From: Ignavibacteria bacterium
GTDB lineage: Bacteria; Bacteroidota; Ignavibacteria; Ignavibacteriales; Ignavibacteriaceae
Assembly (NCBI GenBank): GCA_021286645.1
Contig: JAJTBZ010000012.1
Span: 1-44,354, forward strand
DNA: 44,354 nucleotides
Direction of reading: 5' to 3'
In this document: one piece after another, positions 33,898 through 42,496 of the stretch
How positions within the stretch are numbered: the first letter of the stretch is position 1
Layout of the letters: every line of letters starts with the position of its first letter
The notes under the pieces: model-generated
The model's database searches: none
Seen by the model: the letters and a program-made list of their open reading frames with translations, nothing else
What the model was told of the DNA's origin: nothing
Translations under genes and position numbers: made by a program

Positions 33898-34794
33898 ATG
33901 TTTACCGGTGATGTTTCTGTAATTGATATCGGCTCGAACACGGTACACCAGGTTATTCATACAGTTACTGCGCAATCCCTTCTGATTAAACATCATGACA
34001 GACGAGTTCACCGGTTACTTCGTTTCACATCTCTACCCTATTACATAGAAGATTCAGAAATTGTCAGCCTTATACAGCATTTATCAGAAATACTTTCCTG
34101 TTCGGGAGATATACCTCATATAGCCATCGGGACTGCTGCACTGCGAGAAGCGGAAAATTCTTCGGAGGTTTGCACACGAGTCATAAATAATACTGGTTTA
34201 TCGATACGAATACTAAGCAGTTCGGCTGAAGCAGCGTACACCTATTCTGCCGTACAGTTTCTTCATAAAATCCCTGATGCGAAACTTGCGGTTCTGGATA
34301 TTGGAGGGGGTAGTTCCGAGATTATTATTGGCAATGGAATTAACTATACTAATTGTATCAGCCTTCCTCTGGGCACTGTCCGCTTAACTCAGGCTTTCTT
34401 TGATGAGGAGCCGCTCAATCCGGCATCTTTCGCGAAAGCCGCCCAGGTAATTTCTTCCGTACTTCTGAATTCCCCCTTGCAAAAATCAGATTTTGAGTTT
34501 GCCGTTTGTTACGGAACTTCAGGAATTTTCAGGCACCTGGTCAACATTCTGAACAATCCTAATGATATAATTACTCAGGCCGATCTTATTAATATCTTTA
34601 ACCACTTACAGCAATCAGGCACACGTTCAGCCATTGCTGATAAATTTTCCGTTGATTTGTCCACCGCAGAAATACTACCGGCGGGTGTGCTTATTTTATT
34701 GGTGATCAGCGAAATCTACAACATTGATTCATATATATTTTCCCGGTTTGGGCTGCGAGAAGGAATTACCCTGGATTGGCTCAGAAATAGTTGA
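33898..34794 (+). CDS. Ppx/GppA-family phosphatase
   Basis: A 298-residue member of the exopolyphosphatase/guanosine pentaphosphatase family (ASKHA fold). The phosphate-1 loop VIDIGSNTVHQV is at about 8-19, the AIGTAALREAENS segment near 77-89 and the phosphate-2 loop VLDIGGGSSEIIIGNG near 131-146; LPLGTVRLTQAFF follows. It is the short form, lacking the C-terminal HD-like domains of E. coli Ppx (513 residues), as is usual in this phylum. It hydrolyses polyphosphate, pppGpp or other phosphoanhydrides; which one is unknown. It ends the operon that begins with pgeF. Confidence 0.9.
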   Translation: MFTGDVSVIDIGSNTVHQVIHTVTAQSLLIKHHDRRVHRLLRFTSLPYYIEDSEIVSLIQHLSEILSCSGDIPHIAIGTAALREAENSSEVCTRVINNTGLSIRILSSSAEAAYTYSAVQFLHKIPDAKLAVLDIGGGSSEIIIGNGINYTNCISLPLGTVRLTQAFFDEEPLNPASFAKAAQVISSVLLNSPLQKSDFEFAVCYGTSGIFRHLVNILNNPNDIITQADLINIFNHLQQSGTRSAIADKFSVDLSTAEILPAGVLILLVISEIYNIDSYIFSRFGLREGITLDWLRNS

Positions 34795-34884
34795 AATTCT
34801 TCCATAAACACCCCTCCCTGCCTTTTATTCAAGCTGAACCTATATTTTCCCGTCTGCATCATATATAAAAAAAACGGAGTTACA

Positions 34885-35271
34885 ATGAAGTACTATAGGG
34901 AAAAACAAGTTACCGGCAGCTTTCAGGATGTACTCGCCAAAATACCTGAACTACTTAAGAAAGAAGGATTTGGCATTCTAACCGATACAGATATTCAGTC
35001 AACTCTAAAGACAAAACTGAATGCTGATTTCCGGCCATACAGAATATTGGGTGCATGCAATCCGCCTTTTGCTTATAAAGCATTACAGGAAGAAGAAAAT
35101 ATTGGATTACTACTACCATGCAATATCGTTGTACAAGAATTACCGGGAGAAAATGTGAAGGTCTCAGTTATAAACCCGCTCGCTACGATGCAAATTGCAG
35201 ATAATGAAGCTATTGAGTCGATTGCCAGGGAAGTTGCCGACCGCTTGGAACGATTTTTAGAGAGCCTGTAG
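34885..35271 (+). CDS. DUF302 domain protein
   Basis: A 128-residue single-domain DUF302 protein: GSFQDVLAKIPELLKKEGFGILTD near the start, FRPYRILGACNPPFAYKALQ in the middle and the hydrophobic NIGLLLPCNIVV strand. Function of the family is unknown; several members are small periplasmic or cytoplasmic proteins induced under metal or redox stress. A GGAG at 34876-34879 precedes the ATG. It stands alone, 90 bp after the Ppx/GppA gene, and converges with hydA. No signal peptide is visible, so it is likely cytoplasmic. Confidence 0.88.
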   Translation: MKYYREKQVTGSFQDVLAKIPELLKKEGFGILTDTDIQSTLKTKLNADFRPYRILGACNPPFAYKALQEEENIGLLLPCNIVVQELPGENVKVSVINPLATMQIADNEAIESIAREVADRLERFLESL

Positions 35272-35297
35272 CCGGAGCCGGGCTTTAAAATAATACA

Positions 35298-35339
35298 ACC
35301 GCTAAGATATTAGAGATGGCGCCCTGCAACCTTAGCGGT
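35298..35339 (-). terminator. Hairpin between the convergent DUF302 gene and hydA
   Basis: Perfect 9-bp arms ACCGCTAAG (35298-35306) and CTTAGCGGT (35331-35339) with a 24-nt loop. On the minus strand the stem is followed by TTGTATTATTTT, so it most likely terminates the hydCBA transcript; on the plus strand no T-tract follows. Confidence 0.55.
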
Positions 35340-35362
35340 CAATCATTCATCAGTTAATTTAT

Positions 35363-37078
35363 CTAGCTTTTCCTGCTATGGAAGTGAGTATGCAGAACTT
35401 CATGGCTAACATGGCTGCCAGGTTCAACAAAATACTCCTTATACAGGGTTTTAATTGATTCGTTCTCATATGAACGACGTTTTACCATCTTTTTGTCGAT
35501 TTCGTAGAGCGCGCGCATACGTTGAACGACTTTATCGGTCTTCTGGTGAATTGGCTGCCCACCGCCGTTAATACAGCCGCCCGGACAAGCCATTACTTCG
35601 ATAAAATGATATTTGGAATTTCCACTCCGAAGATCATCGAGAATCTGGCGAATATTGCCAATGCCATTAACAACAGCAACATTTACATCCAATTCACCAA
35701 TCTTAATAGTGGTTTCTTTTACTCCCTCGAGACCACGGATAGCGTTTAGCTCCATATTTTCCAGATGCTCACCGGTAAGAGTATGATAAGCATTACGAAG
35801 AGCAGCTTCCATTACGCCGCCTGAAGTACCAAAAATTGCCGCAGCACCGGTTGATTCGCCAAGCGGGTTATCAAATTCGCTGTCATTCAGATCAGCAAAG
35901 TCAATTCCGGCAACTTCAAAGAAGCGAACCAATTCACGGGTTGTCAATACTGCATCAACATCCTGTAATTTGTGCTCATTCAGTTCCGGACGAGAAGCTT
36001 CAAACTTCTTCACAGTACATGGCATTACCGAAACGACGAACACATCTTTCGGACTGATACCTAATTTTTTAGCATAGTATGTTTTTGCAATAGCACCTTC
36101 CATTTCATGGGGTGATTTACAAGAAGATACATATTGTAATAAATCAGGATAATTATGTTCAATGAACTTAACCCAACCCGGGCAGCAACTGGTGAACATT
36201 GGCAACGGTTCATTATTCGAAATTCGCTGAATAAGTTCATTTGCTTCTTCCCAAATGGTAAGATCGGCTGCAAAGTTGGTGTCAAATACTTTCTTAAAGC
36301 CTAGGCGGCGAAGACCGGTGACTAATTTACCGGTCACATCGGTACCCAAAGGTAAATTATATTCTTCGCCTAAAGTTGCCCGAACTGCAGGAGCGATCTG
36401 GGCAATAGTATATTTGTTTCTTGACTCGAGTGCAGAAGAAACTTCTTTCATGGCACTACGCTCGCGTAATGCGGCAGTAGGACATACTAAAATACACTGA
36501 CCGCACAAGATACAATCTGAAACGTTGATACCTTTGTTATAGGGTGTAGTAACGTTGCTCTGGAAACCTCTATTGGCGAAATCGATTGCACCAATCTTCT
36601 GAACTTCATTACATACGCGGACGCAACGACCACACAGAATACATTTTGCCGGATCGCGTTCCAATGAAGGGCTGGAAATATCAACGGCATGATCTTTTGT
36701 CTCACCGTGGAAACGATGTTCGCGAAGGCTGTAACGTTCTGCCAAATTTTGCAATTCGCAATTTTTATTGCGAACACATATCAGACAGTCCTGAGGGTGG
36801 TTTTCTACTAATAATTCAACTATTGTTTTACGGGCACGGCGTACACGAGCTGAATTGGTTTCAACAGTCATTCCTTCTGAAACCGGGTAGGCACATGCAG
36901 GAACAAGATTTCTAAAACCTTCAACTTCAACAGAACAAATACGGCATGCACCGCTGGGAATCAAATCCTTAATGTGGCAAAGAGTAGGTATGCTGATACC
37001 AACTGACTTTGCAGCATCAAGAATCGTCATATTATCTTCAGCTTTTACTTTAATCTTATTTATTGATAATTCTACCAT
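35363..37078 (-). CDS. hydA: [FeFe] hydrogenase catalytic subunit of a trimeric (HydABC-type) enzyme
   Basis: A 571-residue catalytic subunit. In order: N-terminal [2Fe-2S] domain (Cys34, 45, 48, 62), a His/Cys-rich cluster site (HPQDCLICVRNKNC near 94-107), two [4Fe-4S] motifs (CILCGRCVRVC and CILCGQCILVCP), then the H-cluster domain with L1 TSCCPGWV near 294, L2 MPCTVKK near 351 and L3 MACPGGC near 495, and the small C-terminal domain (YKEYFVEPGSH). This is the composition of the electron-bifurcating group A3 enzymes, which use NADH and reduced ferredoxin to make H2 or the reverse. It follows hydB by 23 bp (SD AAAAGG). Maturation genes hydEFG are not in the window. Group assignment is by domain layout and partners. 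Confidence 0.95.
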   Translation of the reverse strand: MVELSINKIKVKAEDNMTILDAAKSVGISIPTLCHIKDLIPSGACRICSVEVEGFRNLVPACAYPVSEGMTVETNSARVRRARKTIVELLVENHPQDCLICVRNKNCELQNLAERYSLREHRFHGETKDHAVDISSPSLERDPAKCILCGRCVRVCNEVQKIGAIDFANRGFQSNVTTPYNKGINVSDCILCGQCILVCPTAALRERSAMKEVSSALESRNKYTIAQIAPAVRATLGEEYNLPLGTDVTGKLVTGLRRLGFKKVFDTNFAADLTIWEEANELIQRISNNEPLPMFTSCCPGWVKFIEHNYPDLLQYVSSCKSPHEMEGAIAKTYYAKKLGISPKDVFVVSVMPCTVKKFEASRPELNEHKLQDVDAVLTTRELVRFFEVAGIDFADLNDSEFDNPLGESTGAAAIFGTSGGVMEAALRNAYHTLTGEHLENMELNAIRGLEGVKETTIKIGELDVNVAVVNGIGNIRQILDDLRSGNSKYHFIEVMACPGGCINGGGQPIHQKTDKVVQRMRALYEIDKKMVKRRSYENESIKTLYKEYFVEPGSHVSHEVLHTHFHSRKS

Positions 37079-37101
37079 TTTTGTTACCTTTTCATCAAAA
37101 A

Positions 37102-39087
37102 TTAATTGATATTGACAGCATCAAAACGGCAGGCTTCAAAGCACAATCCGCATTTCACGCACTTGTCTTCTATTATATAATGAGCATGTCCCTTTTCACC
37201 AAGAATGGCTTCGGAGGAGCACTTGCGCACGCATACACCGCAACCGGTGCATTTGCTGTTATCAACCGTATAGATGAGCAACTCTTTACAAACGCCTGAA
37301 GAGCATTTTCTTTCGTACAAATGTTCTTCATATTCATGACGGAAATACTGCAAACCGGAAAGTACCGGGTTCGGAGCTGACTGACCAAGACCGCACAAAG
37401 AAGTATCTTTAATTACACCGGCAAGTTTCTCCAATGCAATCATTCCTTTGAAACGCTGTAACTGGTCGGTTTTTTCTTTCGTAAAACGGTAACTGGTAGG
37501 TATCCGTTCAATTATTTCCAACATTCTCTTGGTACCTTCACGGCACGGAACGCACTTACCGCAAGATTCATTCTGAATGAAGGTAAGGAAGTATTTCGCG
37601 ATATCAACCATACAGGTTTCTTCGTCCATAACAACGAATCCGCCCGAACCCATCATCGCGCCTACTTCTTTTAATGATTCATAATCTACTTTTGTATTAA
37701 TTACGCTTTCAGGTAAACAACCGCCCGAGGGGCCGCCAATCTGAACAGCTTTAAATTTCTTTCCATTGGGGATACCACCACCGATTTCAAAAACTACTTC
37801 ACCAAGGCTTATGCCCATAGGAACTTCTACTAAACCGGTGTTGCGGATCTTTCCGCTAAGCGCGAAAACTTTTGTTCCCTTGCTCTTTTCGGTTCCGATT
37901 TTATTGAACCAGTCAGCACCTTTACCAATGATCTCGGCTACGTTTCCAAAAGTTTCAACATTGTTGATAACAGTTGGTTTTCCCCACAAACCTGCAATCG
38001 ACGGGAATGGAGGACGTGGACGCGGCATTCCGCGTTTGCCTTCGATAGATGCAATAAGAGCAGTTTCTTCACCGCAAACAAACGCACCGGCGCCTTTTTT
38101 AATCTTTAAGTGGAAACTGAAATCGCTGCCGAGAATATTATCACCCAGGAAACCATATTCTTTACACTGGGCAATTGTTTTCTCAAGACGTTCAATTGCC
38201 AGGGGGTATTCCGCACGGCAATAAATATAACCATCGGTAGCGCCAATAGCATAACCGCCTATTAACATACCTTCAATTAAACGGAAAGGATCACTTTCAA
38301 GAACCGAACGATCCATGAATGCACCCGGATCACCTTCATCGGCATTACAGATAATATATTTCTGTACTGATTTTTGTTTGAAAGCCAATTCCCATTTTTT
38401 TCCGGTCGGGAAACCTGCACCACCACGGCCACGTAAACCGGAAAGATTAACTTCCGCGATTACATCTTCGGGTTTCATTAAACGGAGTACCTTATCAAAA
38501 GCCCTAAATCCGCCATTGGCCAGATAAGCATCAAGAGAAACAGGATTAATAATACCGCAATTTTGCAGCACTATTTTCATTTGATGACGGAAAAATGGAT
38601 CGTTATGAATTAACTGAATATCTTTGGAATGCGGGGCATGTGCACCTAAAAGTTTTTCAGTGAAGACATCTTTTTCAACGATGGTCTTTTGAATAAATTT
38701 AGAAACAATCTTAGGAGTGATTTCACAATAGGAAACGCGGGCTTCACCAGGCAGTTTAATATCAACAATTACTTCCTTAGCGCAGTACCCGACACAGCCG
38801 GTAGCTTCAATAACGGCTTCAATGTTTAGTTTATGCAATTCTGCACGGATTGCATCTTCAACTTTCTGAGCACCAGCTGCCAAACCGCATGTACCCATAC
38901 CAACAAAGATAATGGGCAATTCATGCTCTTCATAGCGCAGCTTTCTGTTTAATTGCTGAATTTTTTCGGCGCAGTTTTTATCATGATGGCAAAGGGGACC
39001 TTCGGATTTACAGCGAACAAATAAATCACACGGTTTGGTATTAGAGTGCCAACATTCATCACAACATTTATCGATTAAACGGTTCAT
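37102..39087 (-). CDS. hydB: NuoF-like subunit of the bifurcating hydrogenase, HydB
   Basis: A 661-residue subunit carrying FMN and several clusters. In order: an N-terminal Cys-rich stretch (Cys8, 9, 12, 20, 26, 33, 39), a thioredoxin-like [2Fe-2S] domain (about 50-150), the NuoF core with FMN-binding GLRGRGGAGFPTGKKW near 217-232 and NADH-binding GAGAFVCGEETAL, a [4Fe-4S] motif SCGKCVPCREG near 522, and two C-terminal ferredoxin motifs (CTGCGVCVRKC and CVKCGLCFEAC). It is the NAD(H)-binding and bifurcation site in characterised HydABC. A GAGGAGGT ribosome-binding site (39091-39098) lies inside the hydC end; the two genes overlap by 4 bp. The first 40 residues are longer than in many HydB proteins. 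Confidence 0.95.
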   Translation of the reverse strand: MNRLIDKCCDECWHSNTKPCDLFVRCKSEGPLCHHDKNCAEKIQQLNRKLRYEEHELPIIFVGMGTCGLAAGAQKVEDAIRAELHKLNIEAVIEATGCVGYCAKEVIVDIKLPGEARVSYCEITPKIVSKFIQKTIVEKDVFTEKLLGAHAPHSKDIQLIHNDPFFRHQMKIVLQNCGIINPVSLDAYLANGGFRAFDKVLRLMKPEDVIAEVNLSGLRGRGGAGFPTGKKWELAFKQKSVQKYIICNADEGDPGAFMDRSVLESDPFRLIEGMLIGGYAIGATDGYIYCRAEYPLAIERLEKTIAQCKEYGFLGDNILGSDFSFHLKIKKGAGAFVCGEETALIASIEGKRGMPRPRPPFPSIAGLWGKPTVINNVETFGNVAEIIGKGADWFNKIGTEKSKGTKVFALSGKIRNTGLVEVPMGISLGEVVFEIGGGIPNGKKFKAVQIGGPSGGCLPESVINTKVDYESLKEVGAMMGSGGFVVMDEETCMVDIAKYFLTFIQNESCGKCVPCREGTKRMLEIIERIPTSYRFTKEKTDQLQRFKGMIALEKLAGVIKDTSLCGLGQSAPNPVLSGLQYFRHEYEEHLYERKCSSGVCKELLIYTVDNSKCTGCGVCVRKCSSEAILGEKGHAHYIIEDKCVKCGLCFEACRFDAVNIN

Positions 39088-39578
39088 GCGACCTCCTCTG
39101 TTACGTTTGCCGGCTGCACACCTTTAGCGGGTTTTGCCGCGTATTTTTTTATTATGGAAGGAATATCCTTAGTTGTTATTCTGCCATAATATTCATCGTT
39201 AACCGTAATAACCGGAGCAATACTGCAAGCACCAATGCAGTTCACTAATTCGATAGTAAATTTCTTATCTTTTGTTGTCTCACCGGCTTTAATATTTAAC
39301 GTGTTTTCCAAAGCAAAAAGCAAGTTAGCCGAGTTCTTAACGTGGCAGGCCGTTCCACGGCAAACACGTATAACGTTTTCACCTAAAGCGGAAAGTCTGA
39401 ATTGATTGTAAAATGTAGCCACGCCATACACTCTGCTTAACGGCAAGCCTACATAATCAGCCACATCTTTCAGGGCATCCTCCGGAAGATAGCCATATAT
39501 AGCTTGTACTTCCTGAAGTAAGGGAATCAAGGAACTTTTGTCATTCCTCGTGTACTGTTCAAAAATATGATTGTGCAT
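39084..39578 (-). CDS. hydC: NuoE-like subunit of the bifurcating hydrogenase, HydC
   Basis: A 164-residue thioredoxin-like [2Fe-2S] protein of the NuoE family. Ligands Cys73 and Cys78 (RVCRGTACH) and Cys114 and Cys118 (VNCIGACS) are in the usual spacing; the N-terminal helical region (LIPLLQEVQAIYGYLPEDALKDVADYVGLPLSRVYGVATFY) is typical. It passes electrons to HydB. The ATG is preceded by AGAGG. It is the first gene of the hydC-hydB-hydA operon, so the operon promoter lies in the long gap at 39579-39989. Confidence 0.95.
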   Translation of the reverse strand: MHNHIFEQYTRNDKSSLIPLLQEVQAIYGYLPEDALKDVADYVGLPLSRVYGVATFYNQFRLSALGENVIRVCRGTACHVKNSANLLFALENTLNIKAGETTKDKKFTIELVNCIGACSIAPVITVNDEYYGRITTKDIPSIIKKYAAKPAKGVQPANVTEEVA

Positions 39579-39989
39579 ATAACCTCTTTTATGGTTTGGC
39601 TATATGCATCAAGTTACGTGCCATATCACGAAAGAGTAAAATGTTCTAAATCCCAATAAAAATCGGCCGCCAGTCTCAATAACGCGATTTTTTTTCCATC
39701 TTTTATAATATTGTTTCTCACTTGTGACAACGGCATTTTTTATGGCACGCTATTTGTTAAGTGTTGAATTTTCCCACAAAATGGGCAAAATTCGCAACTT
39801 TTATATTCTGAATGGAAGCATCAAATCCTTATTTTTTACTGCAATAATACAGGCAGGTTTCTATAATTACTCACCCGGCCCTAAAAGAGATAAAAATTTA
39901 CTCTATTAATTCGAATTCTGAAACTTTATTAATCGGCGTATTATTTTTATTTTTGTAGTATCATTTCTAAAATAATTAAAGGTGATTCA
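39579..39989. other. 411-bp intergenic region between divergent hydCBA and htrA
   Basis: No convincing gene is seen; a 61-codon open frame at 39724-39909 lacks family resemblance. The region must contain both divergent promoters. Features visible: an imperfect inverted repeat GAATTTTCCCA (39766-39776) / TGGGCAAAATTC (39782-39793) with a 5-nt loop and one bulged C; a TTGTGACAA word at 39722-39730, resembling half of a Rex or CRP-type site; and TATTTTTG at 39948-39955, matching the Bacteroidota -7 pattern TAnnTTTG, 34 bp before the htrA ATG. Regulatory roles are conjecture. Confidence 0.5.
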
Positions 39990-41147
39990 ATGCAGAACAG
40001 AGTGCTATCTTCCACCCGGTTATCACTTTTTTTATTCATTTCAATATCTTTATCGTGTTTAGCTTACCCGCTTTCATTATCAGTTCAGGATAATAAAAGC
40101 GACTCAATGAAAAATCAGGCTTTAACATCTATTGACCGAAGCCGACGAACAATTATTACTGAAACAGTACAAAATGTCAGTCCCGCTGTTGTCGGTATTA
40201 ACGTTACCGAGATACAACGATATCAGGATCCATTCTTTACTCCTTTTGGCAATGACCCGTTCTTTCGCCAGTTCTTCGGCGACCGTAGTTATACCCAAAA
40301 GGTAAAAAGTCTTGGTTCGGGTTTTCTCATCTCCCCCGACGGGTACATAGTTACCAATGATCACGTTGCTGGTAATGCCACCGAGATTGTAGTTACTTTA
40401 ACAAATGGAAAGCACTACAATGCAAAAAAAGTTGGCAGCGATATGGTTTCCGATATTTGCCTGTTAAAAATCGATGGTGAAGATTTCTCATACCTTCAAC
40501 TCGGTAACTCCGATGATGTAATGACCGGTGAGTGGGTTATTGCTCTCGGTAATCCGTTTGGACTTTTTGAGCTGAATAATAAACCGACAGTTACTGTTGG
40601 TGTTGTAAGCGCTTCAGGTATGAACCTTAACCAGGTTGAGAACAGGTATTACCTAAATATGATCCAAACCGATGCGGCAATTAATGGTGGCAATAGCGGC
40701 GGCCCTTTGGTAAATAGCATGGGCGAAGTTATCGGTATGAACACAATTATTTTTACCGCACGGGGAAGTGAAGGCAATATCGGGTTGGGATTTGCCATCC
40801 CGATTAACAAAGTAAAAAAAATTGTTAAAGAGTTAAAAGAACATGGCAAGATCGAGCGCGAATTTAATACCGGACTTACAATCCAGAATATCGATGAAGG
40901 CATTGCGAAGTATTTCAAGTTAGCATCCGCCAAGGGTGTTATCATTACGAAAGTACAAAAACACTCCCCTGCCGATGGTGCAGGTATTAAACCGGGTGAT
41001 ATCATTCTGGAAATTGATGGATTCGCAATCGATAACGAACAAGCTTTAATCGGGATCCTGCAGGAATATCGCACGAATCAGATTATGACAATTAAGGTTC
41101 AGCGTGACAAAGAAACCCTGAGTATAAAAATGAAACTGGAGAAATAA
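39990..41147 (+). CDS. HtrA/DegS-like trypsin-type serine protease with one PDZ domain
   Basis: A 385-residue envelope protease. An N-terminal hydrophobic segment (about 10-30) targets it to the periplasm or anchors it in the membrane. The S1C protease domain spans about 50-270 with triad His125 (VTNDHVAGN), Asp155 (SDICLLKID) and Ser236 (GGNSGGPL). A single PDZ domain covers about 285-383, with LTIQNIDEGIAKYF at its start. One PDZ matches DegS or HhoA rather than two-PDZ DegP. It degrades misfolded envelope proteins or triggers a stress cascade. AAGGTGA precedes the ATG. The stop TAA overlaps the purB ATG by 1 bp, so the two are translationally coupled. Confidence 0.93.
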   Translation: MQNRVLSSTRLSLFLFISISLSCLAYPLSLSVQDNKSDSMKNQALTSIDRSRRTIITETVQNVSPAVVGINVTEIQRYQDPFFTPFGNDPFFRQFFGDRSYTQKVKSLGSGFLISPDGYIVTNDHVAGNATEIVVTLTNGKHYNAKKVGSDMVSDICLLKIDGEDFSYLQLGNSDDVMTGEWVIALGNPFGLFELNNKPTVTVGVVSASGMNLNQVENRYYLNMIQTDAAINGGNSGGPLVNSMGEVIGMNTIIFTARGSEGNIGLGFAIPINKVKKIVKELKEHGKIEREFNTGLTIQNIDEGIAKYFKLASAKGVIITKVQKHSPADGAGIKPGDIILEIDGFAIDNEQALIGILQEYRTNQIMTIKVQRDKETLSIKMKLEK

Positions 41148-42442
41148 TGATTGAACGATATGCACTTCCGGAAATACAGGCTATCTGGGATGACCAAAAC
41201 AAATATAACATCTGGAAAGAAATTGAGATTCTTGCTTGTGAAGCCCGTATGCAGATGGGACAAGTGCCGGCTGATGATTTACAGATAATCAAAGATAAAG
41301 CTGAATTCTCAGTTGAACGAATCAATGAAATCGAACAAACCACTAATCATGATGTAATAGCCTTCCTGACCAACCTGGCAGAACATATAGGTCCGGCTTC
41401 GCGCCATGTGCATTATGGTATGACTTCTTCCGACATACTCGATACCACTCTTTCATATCAAATGAAGCAGGCTGGAGAGTTAATTCAATCCAAACTCGAA
41501 ATACTTTCTGATGCAGTAAAAGATAAGGCCATCCAATATAAAAGTTGCTATTGTATTGGACGTACTCACGGCATTCATGCCGAACCTACTACCATCGGGC
41601 TGAAATTCTTACTTTGGTTTGAAGAAATTAAGCGCGATATCTCCCGACTCCAGGAAGCAATAAAAACTATTTCGGTCGGGCAAATTTCCGGAGCTGTTGG
41701 CACATTCGATCATTTATCCCCAAAAGTGGAAGAATATGTTTGCGAAAAAATGGGCTTGGCTCCCGCGCCGGTCTCTACACAGATTATTCAACGTGATCGG
41801 CATGCACATTATCTAAATACTTTGGCAATTATTGGTGGCACTCTCGAAAAAATGGCCACGGAATTTCGTCATCTGCAAAAAACTGAAGTATTGGAGATGG
41901 AAGAGCCTTTTAAAAAGGGGCAAAAAGGATCATCCGCAATGCCCCACAAGAAGAACCCGATAATATGCGAACGCATTGCCGGTATGTCACGTATCTTACG
42001 GGGCAATGCTCTTGCCGGCATGGAAAATATGAACCTATGGCACGAAAGAGATATTACCCATTCATCTGTTGAGAGGGTGATAGTTCCGGACAGTACCATG
42101 CTGCTCTATTATATGCTTGAACAGATGATAAAAGTAGTAAACGGATTAAGCATTTACGAAAAAAACATTGCTCGTAATCTGAACCTTACCCGCGGACTGA
42201 TATTTTCACAAAAGGTTTTGCTTCTGCTGACCGAAAAAGGCATTACGCGTGAAGAAGCTTACTCAATTGTGCAGAGTTCAGCAATGTATGTTTGGGAGAA
42301 TAAAGATTCAGATATGCTCAATGTACTTAGTGCTGACCCGCGAGTGCAACAATATATTACCAGGGATGATTTGCAAAAAGTATTTGATTTGGCTTCTACT
42401 CTGAAAAATATAGATTATATCTATCAACGTTGTTTAAATTAA
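41147..42442 (+). CDS. purB: Adenylosuccinate lyase
   Basis: A 431-residue fumarase/aspartase-superfamily enzyme acting twice in purine synthesis, splitting SAICAR and adenylosuccinate with release of fumarate. The signature GSSAMPHKKNP is at about 263-273, the MTSSDILDT motif near 90-98 and the active-site RTHGIHAEPTT near 138-148. It starts MIERYALPEIQAIWDDQNKY, typical for the short bacterial PurB. Translation is coupled to htrA by a TAATG junction. A very long shared terminator follows. Confidence 0.96.
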   Translation: MIERYALPEIQAIWDDQNKYNIWKEIEILACEARMQMGQVPADDLQIIKDKAEFSVERINEIEQTTNHDVIAFLTNLAEHIGPASRHVHYGMTSSDILDTTLSYQMKQAGELIQSKLEILSDAVKDKAIQYKSCYCIGRTHGIHAEPTTIGLKFLLWFEEIKRDISRLQEAIKTISVGQISGAVGTFDHLSPKVEEYVCEKMGLAPAPVSTQIIQRDRHAHYLNTLAIIGGTLEKMATEFRHLQKTEVLEMEEPFKKGQKGSSAMPHKKNPIICERIAGMSRILRGNALAGMENMNLWHERDITHSSVERVIVPDSTMLLYYMLEQMIKVVNGLSIYEKNIARNLNLTRGLIFSQKVLLLLTEKGITREEAYSIVQSSAMYVWENKDSDMLNVLSADPRVQQYITRDDLQKVFDLASTLKNIDYIYQRCLN

Positions 42443-42450
42443 AAAATCTA

Positions 42451-42496
42451 CTATTAGCAAAAAGCCCCGGTTGCTGCCGGGGCTTTTTGCTAATAG
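42451..42496. terminator. Bidirectional Rho-independent terminator between purB and galE
   Basis: A perfect 20-bp inverted repeat: left arm 42451-42470, right arm 42477-42496, 6-nt loop TTGCTG. The core is AAAAAGCCCCGG / CCGGGGCTTTTT, a classic two-way intrinsic terminator with A-tract before and T-tract after on either strand. The right arm includes the last codons of galE: its stop is at 42490-42492. Confidence 0.92.

Noticed and set aside
37766-38224. 152-codon open frame antisense to hydB
   Set aside because: Lies fully inside hydB on the other strand, proline/serine-rich, no family resemblance; a shadow of a constrained coding sequence.
39724-39909. 61-codon frame in the hydC-htrA gap
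   Set aside because: No ribosome-binding site, no family resemblance and composition like the surrounding noncoding DNA; kept only as a remark in the intergenic entry.
40047-40058. Lipoprotein lipobox in HtrA (Ser-Leu-Ser-Cys near residue 23)
   Set aside because: The -3 position is Ser rather than Leu/Val/Ile, so lipidation is not well supported.
40649-41074. 141-codon open frame antisense to htrA
   Set aside because: Entirely opposite a well-supported protease gene and has no recognisable motif.
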